A DNA stretch of 64,000 nt from Ancylobacter defluvii (GCF_018390605.1 NZ_JAHBGD010000012.1:321696-385695); one strand, 5' to 3'. Positions 40,547 to 50,913 are shown, counted from the first letter of the stretch. Made by a program: numbers and translations. The notes: generated by a model from the sequence alone, not told the origin.

Positions 40547-41884
40547 TCAGAACGCCTCCCGCAGCCAGTGCCCGACGCGGGAGAAATACCCGTCGGAGCT
40601 GCCCTGGGAGACGCGGCGGCGACGCGCCTCGAAATGCTCGAGCCCGGCCACCTGCGGATAGACGAGCAGGCCGGCCGCCACCGCGAAGGAGGCGCCGCGC
40701 ACCGCCTCGGGCAGCCGCGAAATGCCGAGCGGGCGGCCGACCCGGACCAGCGAGCCGACCTGCGGCCCGAGGATCTGGCCGACCAGTTCGGCATGGCCGG
40801 TGAGCTGGCTGGCGCCGCCGGTGAGCACGATGCGGCGGCCGGCGTCGGCCGCATGGCCGGAGGCGACCAGCCGGTCGCGGATCAGCTCGACGATTTCCTC
40901 CACCCGCGGGCGGATGATGTGCAGCAGCCGCGATTTCGGCACCGTGCGCGGCAGGTCGCGCTGGTCCTCGGAGATCGCCGGCACGGTGAGCATCTCGCGC
41001 TCGTCGGCGCCGACCGCGATCACCCCGCCATGCAGGCTCTTCAGCCGCTCGGCATCGGCGAGGCGGGTGGAGAGGCCACGCGCGACATCGTTGGTGATGT
41101 GCTGGCCGCCGACCGCGATGCCGTCGACATGCACGCAATGGCCGTTGACCACCACCGCGACGGTGGTGGTGCCGGCGCCGAAATCGATCAGCACGGTGCC
41201 GAGTTCGGATTCGTCGTCGGCCAGCGCCGAGAGTGCCGCCGCATAGGGCGCCGCCACCATCGCCTCGACGCCGAGATGGCAGCGCTCGACGCAGAGCAGC
41301 AGGTTGCGCACCGCCGAGGCGTCGGCGGTGATGACGTGCAGGTCGACGCCGAGGCGCCGGCCCAGCATGCCGCGCGGCTCGGCGACGCCGGGCACGCCGT
41401 CGATGGTGTAGCTCACCGGCAGCGCGTGCAGCACGGCGCGGCCGTCGCCGACGGCGAAAGCCGAGGCGGCGTCGAGCACGCGGCGGATATCGCCCTCGGC
41501 GACCGCCGGCTCGGGCAGCTCGACCTCGGCGTTGAAATGCTCGGAGCCGAGGCGTCCGCCGGCCATGGAGACGATGACCGAGGCGATCTGCGCCCCGGCC
41601 ATGCGCTCGGCGGCGTCCACCGCCCGGCGGATGGAATGCTCGGCCCGCTCCATGTCGGCGACGGTGCCGCCCTTGATGCCGTGGGCGCTGGTGTGGCCGA
41701 CGCCCAGCACCTCGATGGCGTGGCTGCGGCGGCGCAGCGTCATCGAGGCATCGCGCGGCTTCAGCCGGGCGATCAGGCAGACGATCTTGGAAGTGCCGAT
41801 CTCCAAGACGCCGACCACGCCGGAGCGGCGCGGCGACAGCGGGCGCATCTTGGGAACGATGTCGTAGGGCGCGCGCACGCTCAT
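40547..41884 (-). CDS. ftsA: Cell division protein FtsA
   Basis: A 445-residue actin-like ATPase that anchors FtsZ filaments to the membrane and recruits the divisome. The phosphate-1 motif VLEIGTSKIVCLIARL (about 26-41), the inserted 1C/SHS2 domain with HALPVSYTIDG, the phosphate-2 motif VLIDFGAGTTTVAV and the adenosine motif VLTGGASQLTG are present. The C-terminal amphipathic helix (VGHWLREAF) is the membrane-targeting sequence. Its start overlaps the ftsQ stop by four bases (ATGA). Confidence 0.96.
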   Translation of the reverse strand: MSVRAPYDIVPKMRPLSPRRSGVVGVLEIGTSKIVCLIARLKPRDASMTLRRRSHAIEVLGVGHTSAHGIKGGTVADMERAEHSIRRAVDAAERMAGAQIASVIVSMAGGRLGSEHFNAEVELPEPAVAEGDIRRVLDAASAFAVGDGRAVLHALPVSYTIDGVPGVAEPRGMLGRRLGVDLHVITADASAVRNLLLCVERCHLGVEAMVAAPYAAALSALADDESELGTVLIDFGAGTTTVAVVVNGHCVHVDGIAVGGQHITNDVARGLSTRLADAERLKSLHGGVIAVGADEREMLTVPAISEDQRDLPRTVPKSRLLHIIRPRVEEIVELIRDRLVASGHAADAGRRIVLTGGASQLTGHAELVGQILGPQVGSLVRVGRPLGISRLPEAVRGASFAVAAGLLVYPQVAGLEHFEARRRRVSQGSSDGYFSRVGHWLREAF

Positions 41885-42903
41885 GTGTTGGGCGCCTTCT
41901 TCTTGGCCTTGGGATCGGGCTGGCGCGCCTCATAGGCGGCGTCGGACAGGCGCACCGACACGCGGTCGGGCAGACGCAGGTCGATGATGGTCACGTCGCG
42001 CGTCAGCAACTGCTTGTCGCGGTCGAGCACCGCGAGTTCCTGCAGCGCCCCGGCCATGCCGGTCTCCGGCAGGCGCACATCGATGCCGTTGCGCATCTTC
42101 AGCGTCCAGCGCCGGTCGGCGACGCGGATCGCCGCGCGCACCTTGTCGCGCACCCCCGGCACCAGCCCCAGCGCCTCGACGATCTCGGTGACATGGTTCT
42201 GCGCCCCCTCGCCGACCACGACCGGCAGGCGGATGTAGCGCGGGTCGTCGGAATAGGGCGCGATCACCGTGCCGTCGCGGGCGATGACGTTGATTTTGCC
42301 GTCCTTCTGCCAGAGCGCGAAGCCTTCGCGCTCCACCACCTGGATGTCGAGCCGGTCGGGATAGAGCTTCTGCACCGTGGCGCGCTTGATCCAGGCCAGC
42401 TGCTCCAGCCGCATGCGCGCCTCTTCGGCGTCCAGCGTCAGCAGCGAGGAGGTCGGCTTCACCCCGGCCGTGGCGAGGATGTCGCCGGGGCTGACGTGGT
42501 TCTGGCCGGAAAGGTTCACGGTGCGGATCTTGAAGCCGGCGATGTTGGCGACGCCGTCGGCCATGTCCTGCACGATCTCGATCGCCTGCGGCATGTGCCC
42601 GCCGCGCTGGAGGCCGTAGGCGCCGGTCGCCGCGAACAGCGCCGCCACCAGCCAAGTTCCGGCGCCGCAGCTCGCCGCCCGCGAGCCGGCGAAGCCCACC
42701 AGCAGCCGCTTGCCGCTGATGATCACCCGATTCGCAAAGCGCGTGCGCCCGCCATCCGCCGCGACGGCGGCTGCCGTCGCGCGATTCGGCGCTGCGCGGT
42801 TCTCGGCGCTGCCGCGTCCCTGATTCGCCTTGGCCGCGCCCGTGCCGTATCCGGGCTTTTGACCCGGATTCACCGATCGAGCGACGCGTCCACCACCATT
42901 CAT
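41881..42903 (-). CDS. ftsQ: Cell division protein FtsQ
   Basis: A 340-residue bitopic divisome protein that links FtsB/FtsL to early components. A basic, Ala-rich cytoplasmic N terminus of about 75 residues leads to one membrane segment (about 82-97, GTWLVAALFAATGAYGL), then a POTRA domain (FKIRTVNLSGQNHVSPGDI) and the FtsQ beta domain (RWTLKMRNGIDVRLPE). I chose 42903 because the conserved protein begins here. An upstream start at 43095 would add 64 residues with no family character. It is coupled to ftsA. ddl, its usual upstream neighbour, is absent. Confidence 0.93.
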   Translation of the reverse strand: MNGGGRVARSVNPGQKPGYGTGAAKANQGRGSAENRAAPNRATAAAVAADGGRTRFANRVIISGKRLLVGFAGSRAASCGAGTWLVAALFAATGAYGLQRGGHMPQAIEIVQDMADGVANIAGFKIRTVNLSGQNHVSPGDILATAGVKPTSSLLTLDAEEARMRLEQLAWIKRATVQKLYPDRLDIQVVEREGFALWQKDGKINVIARDGTVIAPYSDDPRYIRLPVVVGEGAQNHVTEIVEALGLVPGVRDKVRAAIRVADRRWTLKMRNGIDVRLPETGMAGALQELAVLDRDKQLLTRDVTIIDLRLPDRVSVRLSDAAYEARQPDPKAKKKAPNT

Positions 42904-43577
42904 CTCACAAGCTCGCCGAACGAATAACCCGCATGGGCTGCCAGTTCGGGCACCGACGACGTCTCGATCATCCGGGCTGCGTGTTGACTTCCAGATAGAC
43001 CAGACCGGTTTGTCTCCGGTCCGGCCGTCATGGCGGAAGTCCGTCCTGCTGATGCCCCGACAGCCGAGCGCGCGGTGCGCCGTAAGGGACAGCATCCGTA
43101 CCTTTTGGTAAATATTCGGTAAAATTCTGGCGGGCAGATTGGGGCGCGAACCGCCCGGACCGCATTTTGCCCCGTAATCCTAGAACCTTAGGCCGGGAGG
43201 AATTTCTCTAGCGGGTAGAAGCGCTTCACCGATCCCCGCCCGGGCGGATTGCCGGCGGTTAAGCCCGCATTAAGCCCGCCGGCCCTTCACCGGCATCCAC
43301 TGCGAATATGTTAACTTTTGCCGCCCCGACCGGCATCGGCGGCACGCGCCTGCGGGTCCAACGCGGCCTCCCGCTACCGGCCGGCCCGCCAGGGCCGACC
43401 CGGCCCCTCTCGCCCCCGCCGCCGCGATTCGCGGCACGGCAGCCGGCGCGCTCCATTTGCCCCGCCATGCCCCTCTCCCAGCCGCCGCGATCGCGCGTGA
43501 CGGCCCCTTCCACCCTCGCGACGGTCGTGCGCCGTCCCCGCTCGCAGGCCGGGCCTCGGAGCCGCCGCCGCGCCGAT
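42904..43577. other. 674-bp noncoding region where ddl is usually found
   Basis: Between murB and ftsQ I find no ddl and no gene-like frame; the open frames are Arg/Pro/Gly-rich shadows without domains. The part at 43096-43330 is AT-richer than the surroundings and includes an exact CtrA box (43258-43273), so this is probably the promoter region of ftsQAZ. A GATTC (GANTC) site lies at 43426. Confidence 0.7.
43258..43273 (-). promoter_or_regulatory. CtrA box upstream of ftsQAZ
   Basis: The minus strand reads TTAA-N7-TTAAC, an exact match to the full CtrA consensus. It lies 355 bp upstream of the chosen ftsQ start. CtrA is the cell-cycle master regulator that controls ftsQA in Caulobacter. Confidence 0.72.
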
Positions 43578-44513
43578 CTACGGGGTAGCCCCCGGGGCGG
43601 GGACACCGATCCGCTTGATTTCCCACTCCAGCGTGATGCCGGAGCCGGACTTCACCCGCCGCCGCACCTCCTCGCCCAGTTCCTCGATATCGGCCGCGGT
43701 GGCGCCGCCGGTATTGATCAGGAAGTTGCAGTGCATCTGCGACACCTGCGCCCCGCCGCGGGCGAGGCCGCGGCAGCCGGCGGCATCGACCAGCTGCCAG
43801 GCCTTCTGGCCGGGCGGGTTCTTGAAGGTGGAGCCACCGGTCTTCTCGCGGATTGGCTGCGAGGCTTCGCGGGCGGCGGTGATTCGGTCCATCTCGGCCA
43901 GGATGTCGGCCGTCTCGCCCGGCTCGCCCTGGAACAGCGCGCGGGTGAAGATCAGATCCGCCGCCACGCCGGAATGGCGGTAGCTGAAGCCGAAATCGGC
44001 ATTGCTCAGCACGTGCAGCCGCCCCTGCCGGTCGACGGCGCGGGCCTCGATCAGCCGGTCCTTGGTCTCGCCGTGATGGGCGCCGGCATTCATCCGCAGC
44101 GCACCACCTATGCCGCCGGGAATACCGCGATAGAAGGCCAGCCCGGCGATGCCGGCATCCGCCGCCGCGCGGGCGAGCTTGACGTCCGGCACCGCGGCGC
44201 CGACGCGCAGGCGATGCCCCTCCTCCACCTCGATGTCGGAAAAGCCCCTGGCAAGGCGGACGACCACGCCGGCGACGCCGCCGTCGCGCACGATGAGGTT
44301 CGAGCCGAGCCCGACCACCGTCACCGGGATCTCTTCCGGCAGGCGGGCGAGGAAATAGCCGAGGTCGTCCTCGTCGGCGGGAGTGTACAGCACCTGCGCC
44401 GGCCCGCCGACGCGGAACCAGGTGAGCGGCGCCAGCGGCTGGTTGGCGAGCAGCCGCCCGCGCAGCTCCGGCATCCGGGCGGCGAGGTCGGCGGTCAGGT
44501 CGGGAAAGCTCAC
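43578..44513 (-). CDS. murB: UDP-N-acetylenolpyruvylglucosamine reductase MurB
   Basis: A 311-residue FAD enzyme that reduces UDP-GlcNAc-enolpyruvate to UDP-MurNAc. The FAD-binding motif [14 protein letters not shown] (about 66-79), [22 protein letters not shown] (in pieces, about 128-149), the active-site [24 protein letters not shown] and the C-terminal LEWEIKRIG are present, so it is a type I MurB. It starts with GTG, and its start overlaps the murC stop by three bases. It is the last gene before the ftsQ promoter gap. Confidence 0.96.
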   Translation of the reverse strand: MSFPDLTADLAARMPELRGRLLANQPLAPLTWFRVGGPAQVLYTPADEDDLGYFLARLPEEIPVTVVGLGSNLIVRDGGVAGVVVRLARGFSDIEVEEGHRLRVGAAVPDVKLARAAADAGIAGLAFYRGIPGGIGGALRMNAGAHHGETKDRLIEARAVDRQGRLHVLSNADFGFSYRHSGVAADLIFTRALFQGEPGETADILAEMDRITAAREASQPIREKTGGSTFKNPPGQKAWQLVDAAGCRGLARGGAQVSQMHCNFLINTGGATAADIEELGEEVRRRVKSGSGITLEWEIKRIGVPAPGATP

Positions 44514-45937
44514 GCGCCGGTTTCCTTCGCCTCAAGCTCCTTCGCTTCCAGCTGCCCCGGCAGCGCATAGGCCCATTGGGTAATGTTGCCGGCGCCGAGG
44601 CAGATGACGTAGTCGCCCGGCTTCGCCAGCCCCTTCACCATGCCGGCCAGCGCCTCCGGCGACGGCAGCGGCTGCACCGAGCGATGCCCGCGCGCCCGCA
44701 GCGCCTCCACCAGATGGTCGCGGTCGATGCCGGGGATCGGCGCCTCGCCGGCCGCGTAGACATCGGCGACGATGACGTGGTCGGCATCGTTGAAGCAGGT
44801 GGCGAACTGGTCGAACAGCGAATCCAGCCGGGTGTAGCGGTGGGGTTGCACCACCGCGATCACCTGCCCCTCGGTGGAGGCGCGGGCCGCCCGCAGCACC
44901 GCGGCGATTTCCACCGGATGGTGGCCGTAATCGTCGAAAATGGTCACACCGTACACCTCACCGGTCTTGGTGAAGCGCCGCTTGACGCCGCCGAAGCCGG
45001 CCAGCGCGGCACGGATCTGCTCGTCGCTCGCCTTGAGCTCCCGCGCCACCGCGATGGCAGCGGTAGCGTTCAGCGCATTGTGCCGGCCGGGCATCGGCAG
45101 CACGAGGTCGCGCAGCTCCTGCGCCACGCCGCCCTCGCGGTCGCGGAACACCACGGTGAAGCGCGACTGGCCGCCCCTAAGGTCGATTTCGGTAATGCGG
45201 ACATCGGCTTGCGGGTTTTCGCCATAGGTGATGACGCGCCGGTCCTCGACACGGCCGACAAGGGCCTGCACCACCGGATGGTCGATGCACATCACCGCGA
45301 AGCCGTAGAACGGCACGTTCTCGACGAAGCTGCGGAACGCCTGCTGCACCGCCTCGAAGGTGCCGAAATGGTCGAGATGCTCGGGGTCGATATTGGTGAC
45401 GATCGCCACCTCAGCCGGCAGCTTGAGGAAGGTGCCGTCGCTCTCATCCGCCTCCACCACCATCCATTCGCCATCGCCGAGGCGGGCATTGGTGCCGTAA
45501 GCGTTTATGATTCCACCATTAATTACCGTCGGATCGAGATTGGCCGCGTCGAGCAGCGTCGCCACCAGCGAGGTGGTGGTGGTCTTGCCATGGGTGCCGG
45601 CAATGGCGACGCAGCTCTTCAGCCGCATCAGCTCGGCCAGCATCTCGGCGCGACGCACCACCGGCAGGCGCTTGGCGCGGGCGGCGACCAGCTCGGGATT
45701 GTCGCGCTTGATGGCGGAAGAGACGACAAGCACCTCGGCGCCGTCGAGATTCTCGGCGGCGTGGCCGACATGGACCGTGATGCCCTTCTCGGTCAGGCGC
45801 TTCACATTGGCGCTCTCGGCGACGTCGGAGCCCTGCACCGTATAGCCGAGATTGTGCAGCACCTCGGCGATGCCGCTCATGCCGATGCCGCCGATGCCGA
45901 CGAAATGGATGGGACCGAGGGAGAGCGGAAGCTTCAT
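44510..45937 (-). CDS. murC: UDP-N-acetylmuramate--L-alanine ligase MurC
   Basis: A 475-residue Mur ligase adding the first stem residue, L-Ala, to UDP-MurNAc. The N-terminal [17 protein letters not shown] (about 11-27) binds the UDP substrate, GTHGKTTTT (about 114-122) is the ATP P-loop, and [47 protein letters not shown] (in pieces) and QPHRYTR are family motifs. It overlaps murB at its 3' end and lies 105 bp downstream of murG. Confidence 0.97.
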   Translation of the reverse strand: MKLPLSLGPIHFVGIGGIGMSGIAEVLHNLGYTVQGSDVAESANVKRLTEKGITVHVGHAAENLDGAEVLVVSSAIKRDNPELVAARAKRLPVVRRAEMLAELMRLKSCVAIAGTHGKTTTTSLVATLLDAANLDPTVINGGIINAYGTNARLGDGEWMVVEADESDGTFLKLPAEVAIVTNIDPEHLDHFGTFEAVQQAFRSFVENVPFYGFAVMCIDHPVVQALVGRVEDRRVITYGENPQADVRITEIDLRGGQSRFTVVFRDREGGVAQELRDLVLPMPGRHNALNATAAIAVARELKASDEQIRAALAGFGGVKRRFTKTGEVYGVTIFDDYGHHPVEIAAVLRAARASTEGQVIAVVQPHRYTRLDSLFDQFATCFNDADHVIVADVYAAGEAPIPGIDRDHLVEALRARGHRSVQPLPSPEALAGMVKGLAKPGDYVICLGAGNITQWAYALPGQLEAKELEAKETGA

Positions 45938-46041
45938 GCGGCTATGTCCTTTTCAGCCGGTCGGCGACTGGCCTTCCGGCGGGCGGGCAGGATGAGACGA
46001 GGCAATTAGACGAGGCACGACGCTCCGTCATCCCCGCCGCC

Positions 46042-47166
46042 CTAAACATCGATCTTGGCTATTCGCAGGACGAGATCGGCAAGACGCTCGTCGGCATCCG
46101 CCCGGCCGGTGTCGCGCGCAGTCCGCGCCATCGCCTCGAGCGCGGCCGGCTCATTCATGAGCCGCGCCAGCTCGGCAGCGAAATGCGCGGGCGTGAACTC
46201 GGCCTGCGGCATCAGCAGCGCCCCGCCGGCGCGGGCGAGCGAGGTGGCGTTGACCAGTTGGTCCTGATCCAGCGCCCCGGGCAGCGGCACCAGCACCGAG
46301 GGGCGTCCGATCACGCTCAGCTCCGCCACCGTGGAGGCGCCGGAACGCGCGACGACGAGATGCGCCAGCGCCATGCGCGCCGGCAGGTCGTCGAAGAAAG
46401 GCGCCAGCTCGGCCCGCACCCCGTGCCGGTCGTAGACGGCGCGGACGTCGGCAATGTCCTCCGGCCGGCATTGCTGGGTGATCCGCAGCCGCGCGCGCAA
46501 CTCCGGCGGCAGCTTCTCCACCGCCGGCGGCACGATCTCGCTCATGATGCGGGCGCCCTGGCTGCCGCCGAACACCAGCAGCCGGAATTCCCCGTCCGGC
46601 GCCGGAAGTTCGAACGGCAGGCGGGCGGCGGCCTGCACCGCCGGGCGCACCGGATTGCCAGTGTGATGCGCCTTGGCCTTGAGCGCGGCATCGCCCGCCA
46701 CAGCGTCGGGATAGCCGAGGGCGATGGCGGTGACGCGCGGGGCCAGCAGCCGGTTGGCCCGACCCATTACCCCGTTGGCCTCATGAATCAGTGTTGGTCG
46801 CCCGGAGAGCGTGCCGGCCAGCAGCGGCGGCACCGTCGGATAGCCGCCGAAGCCGATGATCGCCGCCGGCTTCAGCCGGCGCACCAGCGCCAGCCCCTTC
46901 ACCAGCCCGGTCCCGAGCGCCAGCGCAGTCCTTGCCAGCGCCACCGGCGAACGGCCGCGCATCGTGTCGGCGGGCAGCACATGGAGCTGGCGGGCGGGGA
47001 AGTGGCCGGCATAGCGCGCCGCCCGCTCGTCGGTCGCTAGATCGACCACCACGCCATGCCGGCTCAATGCATTTGCCAGCGCCTCGGCAGGAAACAGATG
47101 GCCGCCGGTACCACCGGCAGCGATAAGGACGAGAGGCGCATCGCCCGCTCCAACGGCCATCGCCAT
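46042..47166 (-). CDS. murG: Lipid II synthase MurG
   Basis: A 374-residue GT28 glycosyltransferase that adds GlcNAc to lipid I on the cytoplasmic face of the membrane. The N-terminal glycine loop AAGGTGGHLFPA, GFGGYPTVPPL, HEANGVMGRANRLL and the C-terminal LVFGGSQGARIMSE, RSGASTVAEL and PLPGALDQDQLVNA donor-binding motifs are present. I start it at 47166 (ATG), five bases after the ftsW stop; longer frames into ftsW encode Arg-rich shadow sequence, and a second ATG at 47160 is also possible. Confidence 0.95.
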   Translation of the reverse strand: MAMAVGAGDAPLVLIAAGGTGGHLFPAEALANALSRHGVVVDLATDERAARYAGHFPARQLHVLPADTMRGRSPVALARTALALGTGLVKGLALVRRLKPAAIIGFGGYPTVPPLLAGTLSGRPTLIHEANGVMGRANRLLAPRVTAIALGYPDAVAGDAALKAKAHHTGNPVRPAVQAAARLPFELPAPDGEFRLLVFGGSQGARIMSEIVPPAVEKLPPELRARLRITQQCRPEDIADVRAVYDRHGVRAELAPFFDDLPARMALAHLVVARSGASTVAELSVIGRPSVLVPLPGALDQDQLVNATSLARAGGALLMPQAEFTPAHFAAELARLMNEPAALEAMARTARDTGRADADERLADLVLRIAKIDV

Positions 47167-47170
47167 GGCC

Positions 47171-48355
47171 TCACGCGGTCGCGGCGGCCGGCGTCGACGC
47201 CGGCGAGCCGAGGCGGGTGCCGAGCCGCTCCAGCTCGGCAAGCGTCGCGCTGCGCGGACGGCGGCGGGTCAGCGCCAGCAGCATGCCCATGCCGAAAGCC
47301 AGCGACAGCAGCGAGGAGCCGCCATAGGAGACGAAGGGCAGCGTCATGCCCTTGGCCGGCATCATGTGCAGGTTGACCATCATGTTGATGCAGGATTGCA
47401 GCCCGAACAGCATGGCAAGCCCGGCGACGGCGAAACGAACGAACGGGTCCTCGTCATGCATCGCCCGGCTCAACGCCCGCAGCACGATGAAGGCGAACAG
47501 GCAGGCGATCATGATGCACAGCACCGCGCCGAATTCCTCCGCCGCGACGGCGAAGATAAAGTCGGTATGCCCGTCCGGCAGCATCTTCTTGAAGGTGCCT
47601 TCGCCCGGCCCCTGCCCCAGCCAGCCGCCATTGAGGAAAGAATCGATGGCGAGATCGATCTGGTAGGTGTCGCCCGATTCCGGATCGAGGAACCGGTCGA
47701 TGCGCTTGGTGACGTGCGGGACCAGTTGATAGGCGAGGAACAGCCCCGCCGCGCCGACGCCGCCGAGCCCGACCACCCAGATCATCCTCAGACCGGCGAG
47801 GAAGAACAGCCCGCCCCACACCAGCGACACCAGCATCGTCTGGCCGAAGTCCGGCTGCAGCACCAGCGGGGTGACGACGCTGCCAAGCAGCGCCACCGCC
47901 ATCATCTGGCCCGGCATTTCCGGCCGGCGCACGCTCTCCGAGAACAGCCACGCGGCGATGATGACAAAGCTCGGCTTGAGGAATTCGGAAGGCTGCAGCG
48001 CGATCGGGCCGATATTCAGCCAGCGCCGCGCGCCTTTCACTTCCGGGCCGAACACCAGCGTGGCGCAGACCAGGCCGAGGAACAGCAGGAACAGCACCAG
48101 CGCCACCCGCCGGATCTGCTTCGGCGACAGGAAGGAGGTGCCGATCAGCACGATCAGTGCCGGCAGCAGGAACATCACCTGGCGGTTCACGAAGTGGAAC
48201 GGGTCGGCGATGCCGAGGCGGGAAGCCACCGGCGGGCTGGCCGCCAGCGCCAGCACGATGCCGATGATCATCAGCGCCGCCAGCGCCCCCAGAAGCAGAC
48301 GGTCAACCGTCCACCACCACTCGCCGACCACGGTCCTCTCGGCACGGGAAATCAT
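47171..48355 (-). CDS. ftsW: SEDS peptidoglycan glycosyltransferase FtsW
   Basis: A 394-residue polytopic SEDS protein that polymerises septal glycan strands together with FtsI. About ten membrane segments are visible. Family motifs include ARRWLNIGPIALQPSEFLKPSFVI (in pieces), PDFGQTMLVSLVWG, the loop with SFLNGGWLGQGPGEGTFK, PDGHTDFIFAVAAEEFG and the last-segment PFVSYGGSSLLS. The catalytic Asp is expected in the large periplasmic loop. It lies 82 bp after murD and directly before murG, the standard order. Confidence 0.96.
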   Translation of the reverse strand: MISRAERTVVGEWWWTVDRLLLGALAALMIIGIVLALAASPPVASRLGIADPFHFVNRQVMFLLPALIVLIGTSFLSPKQIRRVALVLFLLFLGLVCATLVFGPEVKGARRWLNIGPIALQPSEFLKPSFVIIAAWLFSESVRRPEMPGQMMAVALLGSVVTPLVLQPDFGQTMLVSLVWGGLFFLAGLRMIWVVGLGGVGAAGLFLAYQLVPHVTKRIDRFLDPESGDTYQIDLAIDSFLNGGWLGQGPGEGTFKKMLPDGHTDFIFAVAAEEFGAVLCIMIACLFAFIVLRALSRAMHDEDPFVRFAVAGLAMLFGLQSCINMMVNLHMMPAKGMTLPFVSYGGSSLLSLAFGMGMLLALTRRRPRSATLAELERLGTRLGSPASTPAAATA

Positions 48356-48437
48356 GGAACGCCACTCTCCAGCCGCGGGCTACCCCCCGCCGCCGGCCAG
48401 TATCATCCGGTTAAGGTTGACGGACGCTTAAGGCAGA

Positions 48438-49826
48438 TCAGGCGTCGGGCAACCCCTGCACCAGCGTGCGGAAACGGTCGCCGCGCACCTCGAAATTCGG
48501 GAACTGGTCGAAGCTCGCGCAGGCAGGGGAAAGCAGCACCACAGGATGCGCCACCACCGAGATGGAAGCGTCGCGGGCGGCGGCGGGGATGGCGGCCTCC
48601 AGCGTGCCGCACATCTCGAACGGCACGGCATCGCCGAGCGTCGCCGCGAAGGCTTCCGCCGCTTCGCCGATGAGATAGGCCTTGCGCACCCGGCCGAACA
48701 ACGGGCGCAGCGGCTCGATGCCGCCGGCCTTCGGCTTGCCGCCCAGGATCCAGTAGATGTCCTCGAAGCTGGTCAGCGCCCGCTCCGCCGCATCGGCATT
48801 GGTGGCCTTGGAATCGTTGACGAACAGCACCCTGCCGATCGTCCGCACCTGCTCCATGCGATGCGCGAGGCCGGGGAAGCTCTTCAGCCCCTCGACGATC
48901 ACCTCCGGCGCGAGACCGAGCGCGGAAGCGGCGGCGAAGGCGGCGGCGGCGTTCTGGGCGTTGTGGGCGCCGCGCAGCGAGCCGATGCCGGCGAGCGGCA
49001 CGGTGAAGACGGTGCGGCCGCCCTCGCGCACCAGCAGCGTGTCACCATCGCGGCAGATGCCGTCACCGAGCCGGTGCAGCACCGAAATCCGCACCAGCTT
49101 GCGGCCCGCTACATCGAGGCGGTCGGCGATGGCGCGGCTCCATTCGTCGTCGACCCCGACCACCGCCGTGCCGCCGGTCCCGACGCCGGCGACCAGGCGC
49201 TCCTTCACGGCGGCGTAATGCGCCATGTCGCCGTGGCGGTCGAGATGATCGGGCGACAGATTGAGCAGGATGCCGACGCTGGCGTCCAGCGTCGGCGCCA
49301 GGTCGATCTGATAGGACGAGCACTCGATCACATGCACCCGCTCGGGCGCGGGCGGGTCGAGCGACAGGATCGCCGGGCCGAAATTACCGCCGATCGGCGC
49401 CTCGCGTCCGGCAAAGCGGAACAGATGCGCGATCAGCGCCGTAGTGGTCGATTTGCCGTTGGTGCCGGTGATCGCCACCATCGGCGCGCCCGGCGCCTGC
49501 GTCCGCCGCTCGCGCACGAACAATTCGATATCGCCGATCACCTCGACGCCGGCAGCGCGGGCGAGCTCGACGCTCCAATGCGGCTTCGGGTGGGTCAGCG
49601 GCACGCCGGGCGCCAGCACCAGCGCGTCCACCGCCCCCCATTCCAGCGCCCGGAGGTCGCCGGTCGGGATGTCCTCGTCGTCCGCCGCCTCCACCGAGGC
49701 GATGGCATCGTCCCAGGCAATGACATCGGCGCCGCCGGCGATCAGCGCGTGGGCGGTGGCGCGGCCGGAACCGCCGAGACCGAACAGCGCGACGCGGCGG
49801 TCGCGGAAGGTAGTGACGGGAATCAT
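48438..49826 (-). CDS. murD: UDP-N-acetylmuramoylalanine--D-glutamate ligase MurD
   Basis: A 462-residue Mur ligase adding D-Glu. The UDP-binding N terminus [17 protein letters not shown], the ATP P-loop GTNGKSTTT (about 115-123), [30 protein letters not shown] and the C-terminal [15 protein letters not shown] motif are present. The ATG at 49826 gives the family N terminus. Because an opposite-strand metallo-hydrolase gene separates it from mraY, the murD-ftsW-murG-murC-murB run probably needs its own promoter in the 129-bp gap upstream, or relies on long read-through. Confidence 0.96.
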   Translation of the reverse strand: MIPVTTFRDRRVALFGLGGSGRATAHALIAGGADVIAWDDAIASVEAADDEDIPTGDLRALEWGAVDALVLAPGVPLTHPKPHWSVELARAAGVEVIGDIELFVRERRTQAPGAPMVAITGTNGKSTTTALIAHLFRFAGREAPIGGNFGPAILSLDPPAPERVHVIECSSYQIDLAPTLDASVGILLNLSPDHLDRHGDMAHYAAVKERLVAGVGTGGTAVVGVDDEWSRAIADRLDVAGRKLVRISVLHRLGDGICRDGDTLLVREGGRTVFTVPLAGIGSLRGAHNAQNAAAAFAAASALGLAPEVIVEGLKSFPGLAHRMEQVRTIGRVLFVNDSKATNADAAERALTSFEDIYWILGGKPKAGGIEPLRPLFGRVRKAYLIGEAAEAFAATLGDAVPFEMCGTLEAAIPAAARDASISVVAHPVVLLSPACASFDQFPNFEVRGDRFRTLVQGLPDA

Positions 49827-49955
49827 GGCAGGCGGGACCTCGGGATGGGCGGAACCTTGGAACGGCAAGCGCCCGGACAGGGCATCTCTGGCTAGCGCAT
49901 TTCCGCGCCGGATGGAAAGATCGCGCCGTCCGCCGCCAACGCGAGAATCCCGCTT

Positions 49956-50855
49956 ATGCCCGCTTCCAGCCCGACCCTGCTCCCGCTCGGCTCCACCCTC
50001 CGGGTGCTGCGCCCGCATCCCAACGTCCTCGCCTTCTATGACGGACGGATCGAAGGCGCGCGGGCGCATTCGGCGGCGCCCAACTGGCTCGACGACGGCG
50101 CCTATGCGCTCGGCGTCTGCGTCTATGCGGTAGTCGACGGGACCGAGGCCATTCTCTACGACACCCACATCTCGCTCACCCATGCGCGGATGATGCGCCG
50201 GACGCTGGAGGAGGCCGGCGTCACCTCGATCCGCGTGGTGCTCAGCCACTGGCATGACGACCATGTCGCCGGGAACGAGGTGTTCGCGGATTGCGAGATC
50301 ATCGCCCTCGACAAGACCGAGAAGGCCCTCGCCGACCATCGCGCGGCGCTGGAGACCGGCGAGCCGGCGATCCGGCCGCTGATCATGCCGAACCGGATCA
50401 TCTCCGGCCCGACCGAGCTTGCGGTCGGGCGCCTGAAGGTGGAGTTGCAGCCGGCGGAGATCCACAGCCATGATGGGTTGATCCTGCTGCTGCCCGATCT
50501 CGGCCTGATGCTGGCCGGCGACACGCTGGAGGAGCCGATCACCTATGTGGCGGAGCCGCAGCGGCTCGTCGTGCATGTCGAGGAACTCAAGCGGATCCGG
50601 GAATGGGGCTATCCGCGCATCCTGCCCAATCACGGCGCCCCCGATGTGATCGCCGCCGGCGGCTATGGGCCGGAGCTGATCGAGGCGACGATCCGCTATG
50701 TGAAGAAGCTGCTGCGGGTCCATGTCGACATGGCGCTGGCGGATCAGGATCTCAGCACCTTCATCGCCGGCGACGTCGCCGACGGCATCCTCACCTATTT
50801 CGCCCCCTATGAGGAGGTGCACGCCAACAATGTGAAGCAGGTACTGAAGAGCTAG
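49956..50855 (+). CDS. MBL-fold metallo-hydrolase inserted in the dcw cluster
   Basis: A 299-residue metallo-beta-lactamase-fold protein. The metal motif is [11 protein letters not shown], with His98, His100, Asp102 and His103. Further ligands are likely His in IHSHDG, Asp in LAGDTLEE and His in ILPNHG. The fold spans about 50-240, and a helical C terminus follows. It could be a lactonase, thioesterase or phosphodiesterase-like hydrolase; I cannot assign a substrate. It is encoded against the direction of all its neighbours, between mraY and murD, and so splits the cell wall cluster. Base composition does not differ visibly from neighbours. Confidence 0.87.
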   Translation: MPASSPTLLPLGSTLRVLRPHPNVLAFYDGRIEGARAHSAAPNWLDDGAYALGVCVYAVVDGTEAILYDTHISLTHARMMRRTLEEAGVTSIRVVLSHWHDDHVAGNEVFADCEIIALDKTEKALADHRAALETGEPAIRPLIMPNRIISGPTELAVGRLKVELQPAEIHSHDGLILLLPDLGLMLAGDTLEEPITYVAEPQRLVVHVEELKRIREWGYPRILPNHGAPDVIAAGGYGPELIEATIRYVKKLLRVHVDMALADQDLSTFIAGDVADGILTYFAPYEEVHANNVKQVLKS

Positions 50856-50913
50856 GCCGCGGGCTATCGAGGGCACCGGCGGCTCCGGCCGGCCGGGCCG
50901 CCGGTATCGCGCC

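Noticed and set aside
43259..43606. Open frames in the murB-ftsQ gap as a possible ddl remnant or new gene
   Set aside because: They are Arg/Pro/Gly-rich, lack ATP-grasp motifs and extend into murB in the wrong frame.
48412..48433. TTAA pair upstream of ftsW as a CtrA box
   Set aside because: The spacing between the two TTAA motifs is 13, not 7, so it does not fit the consensus.
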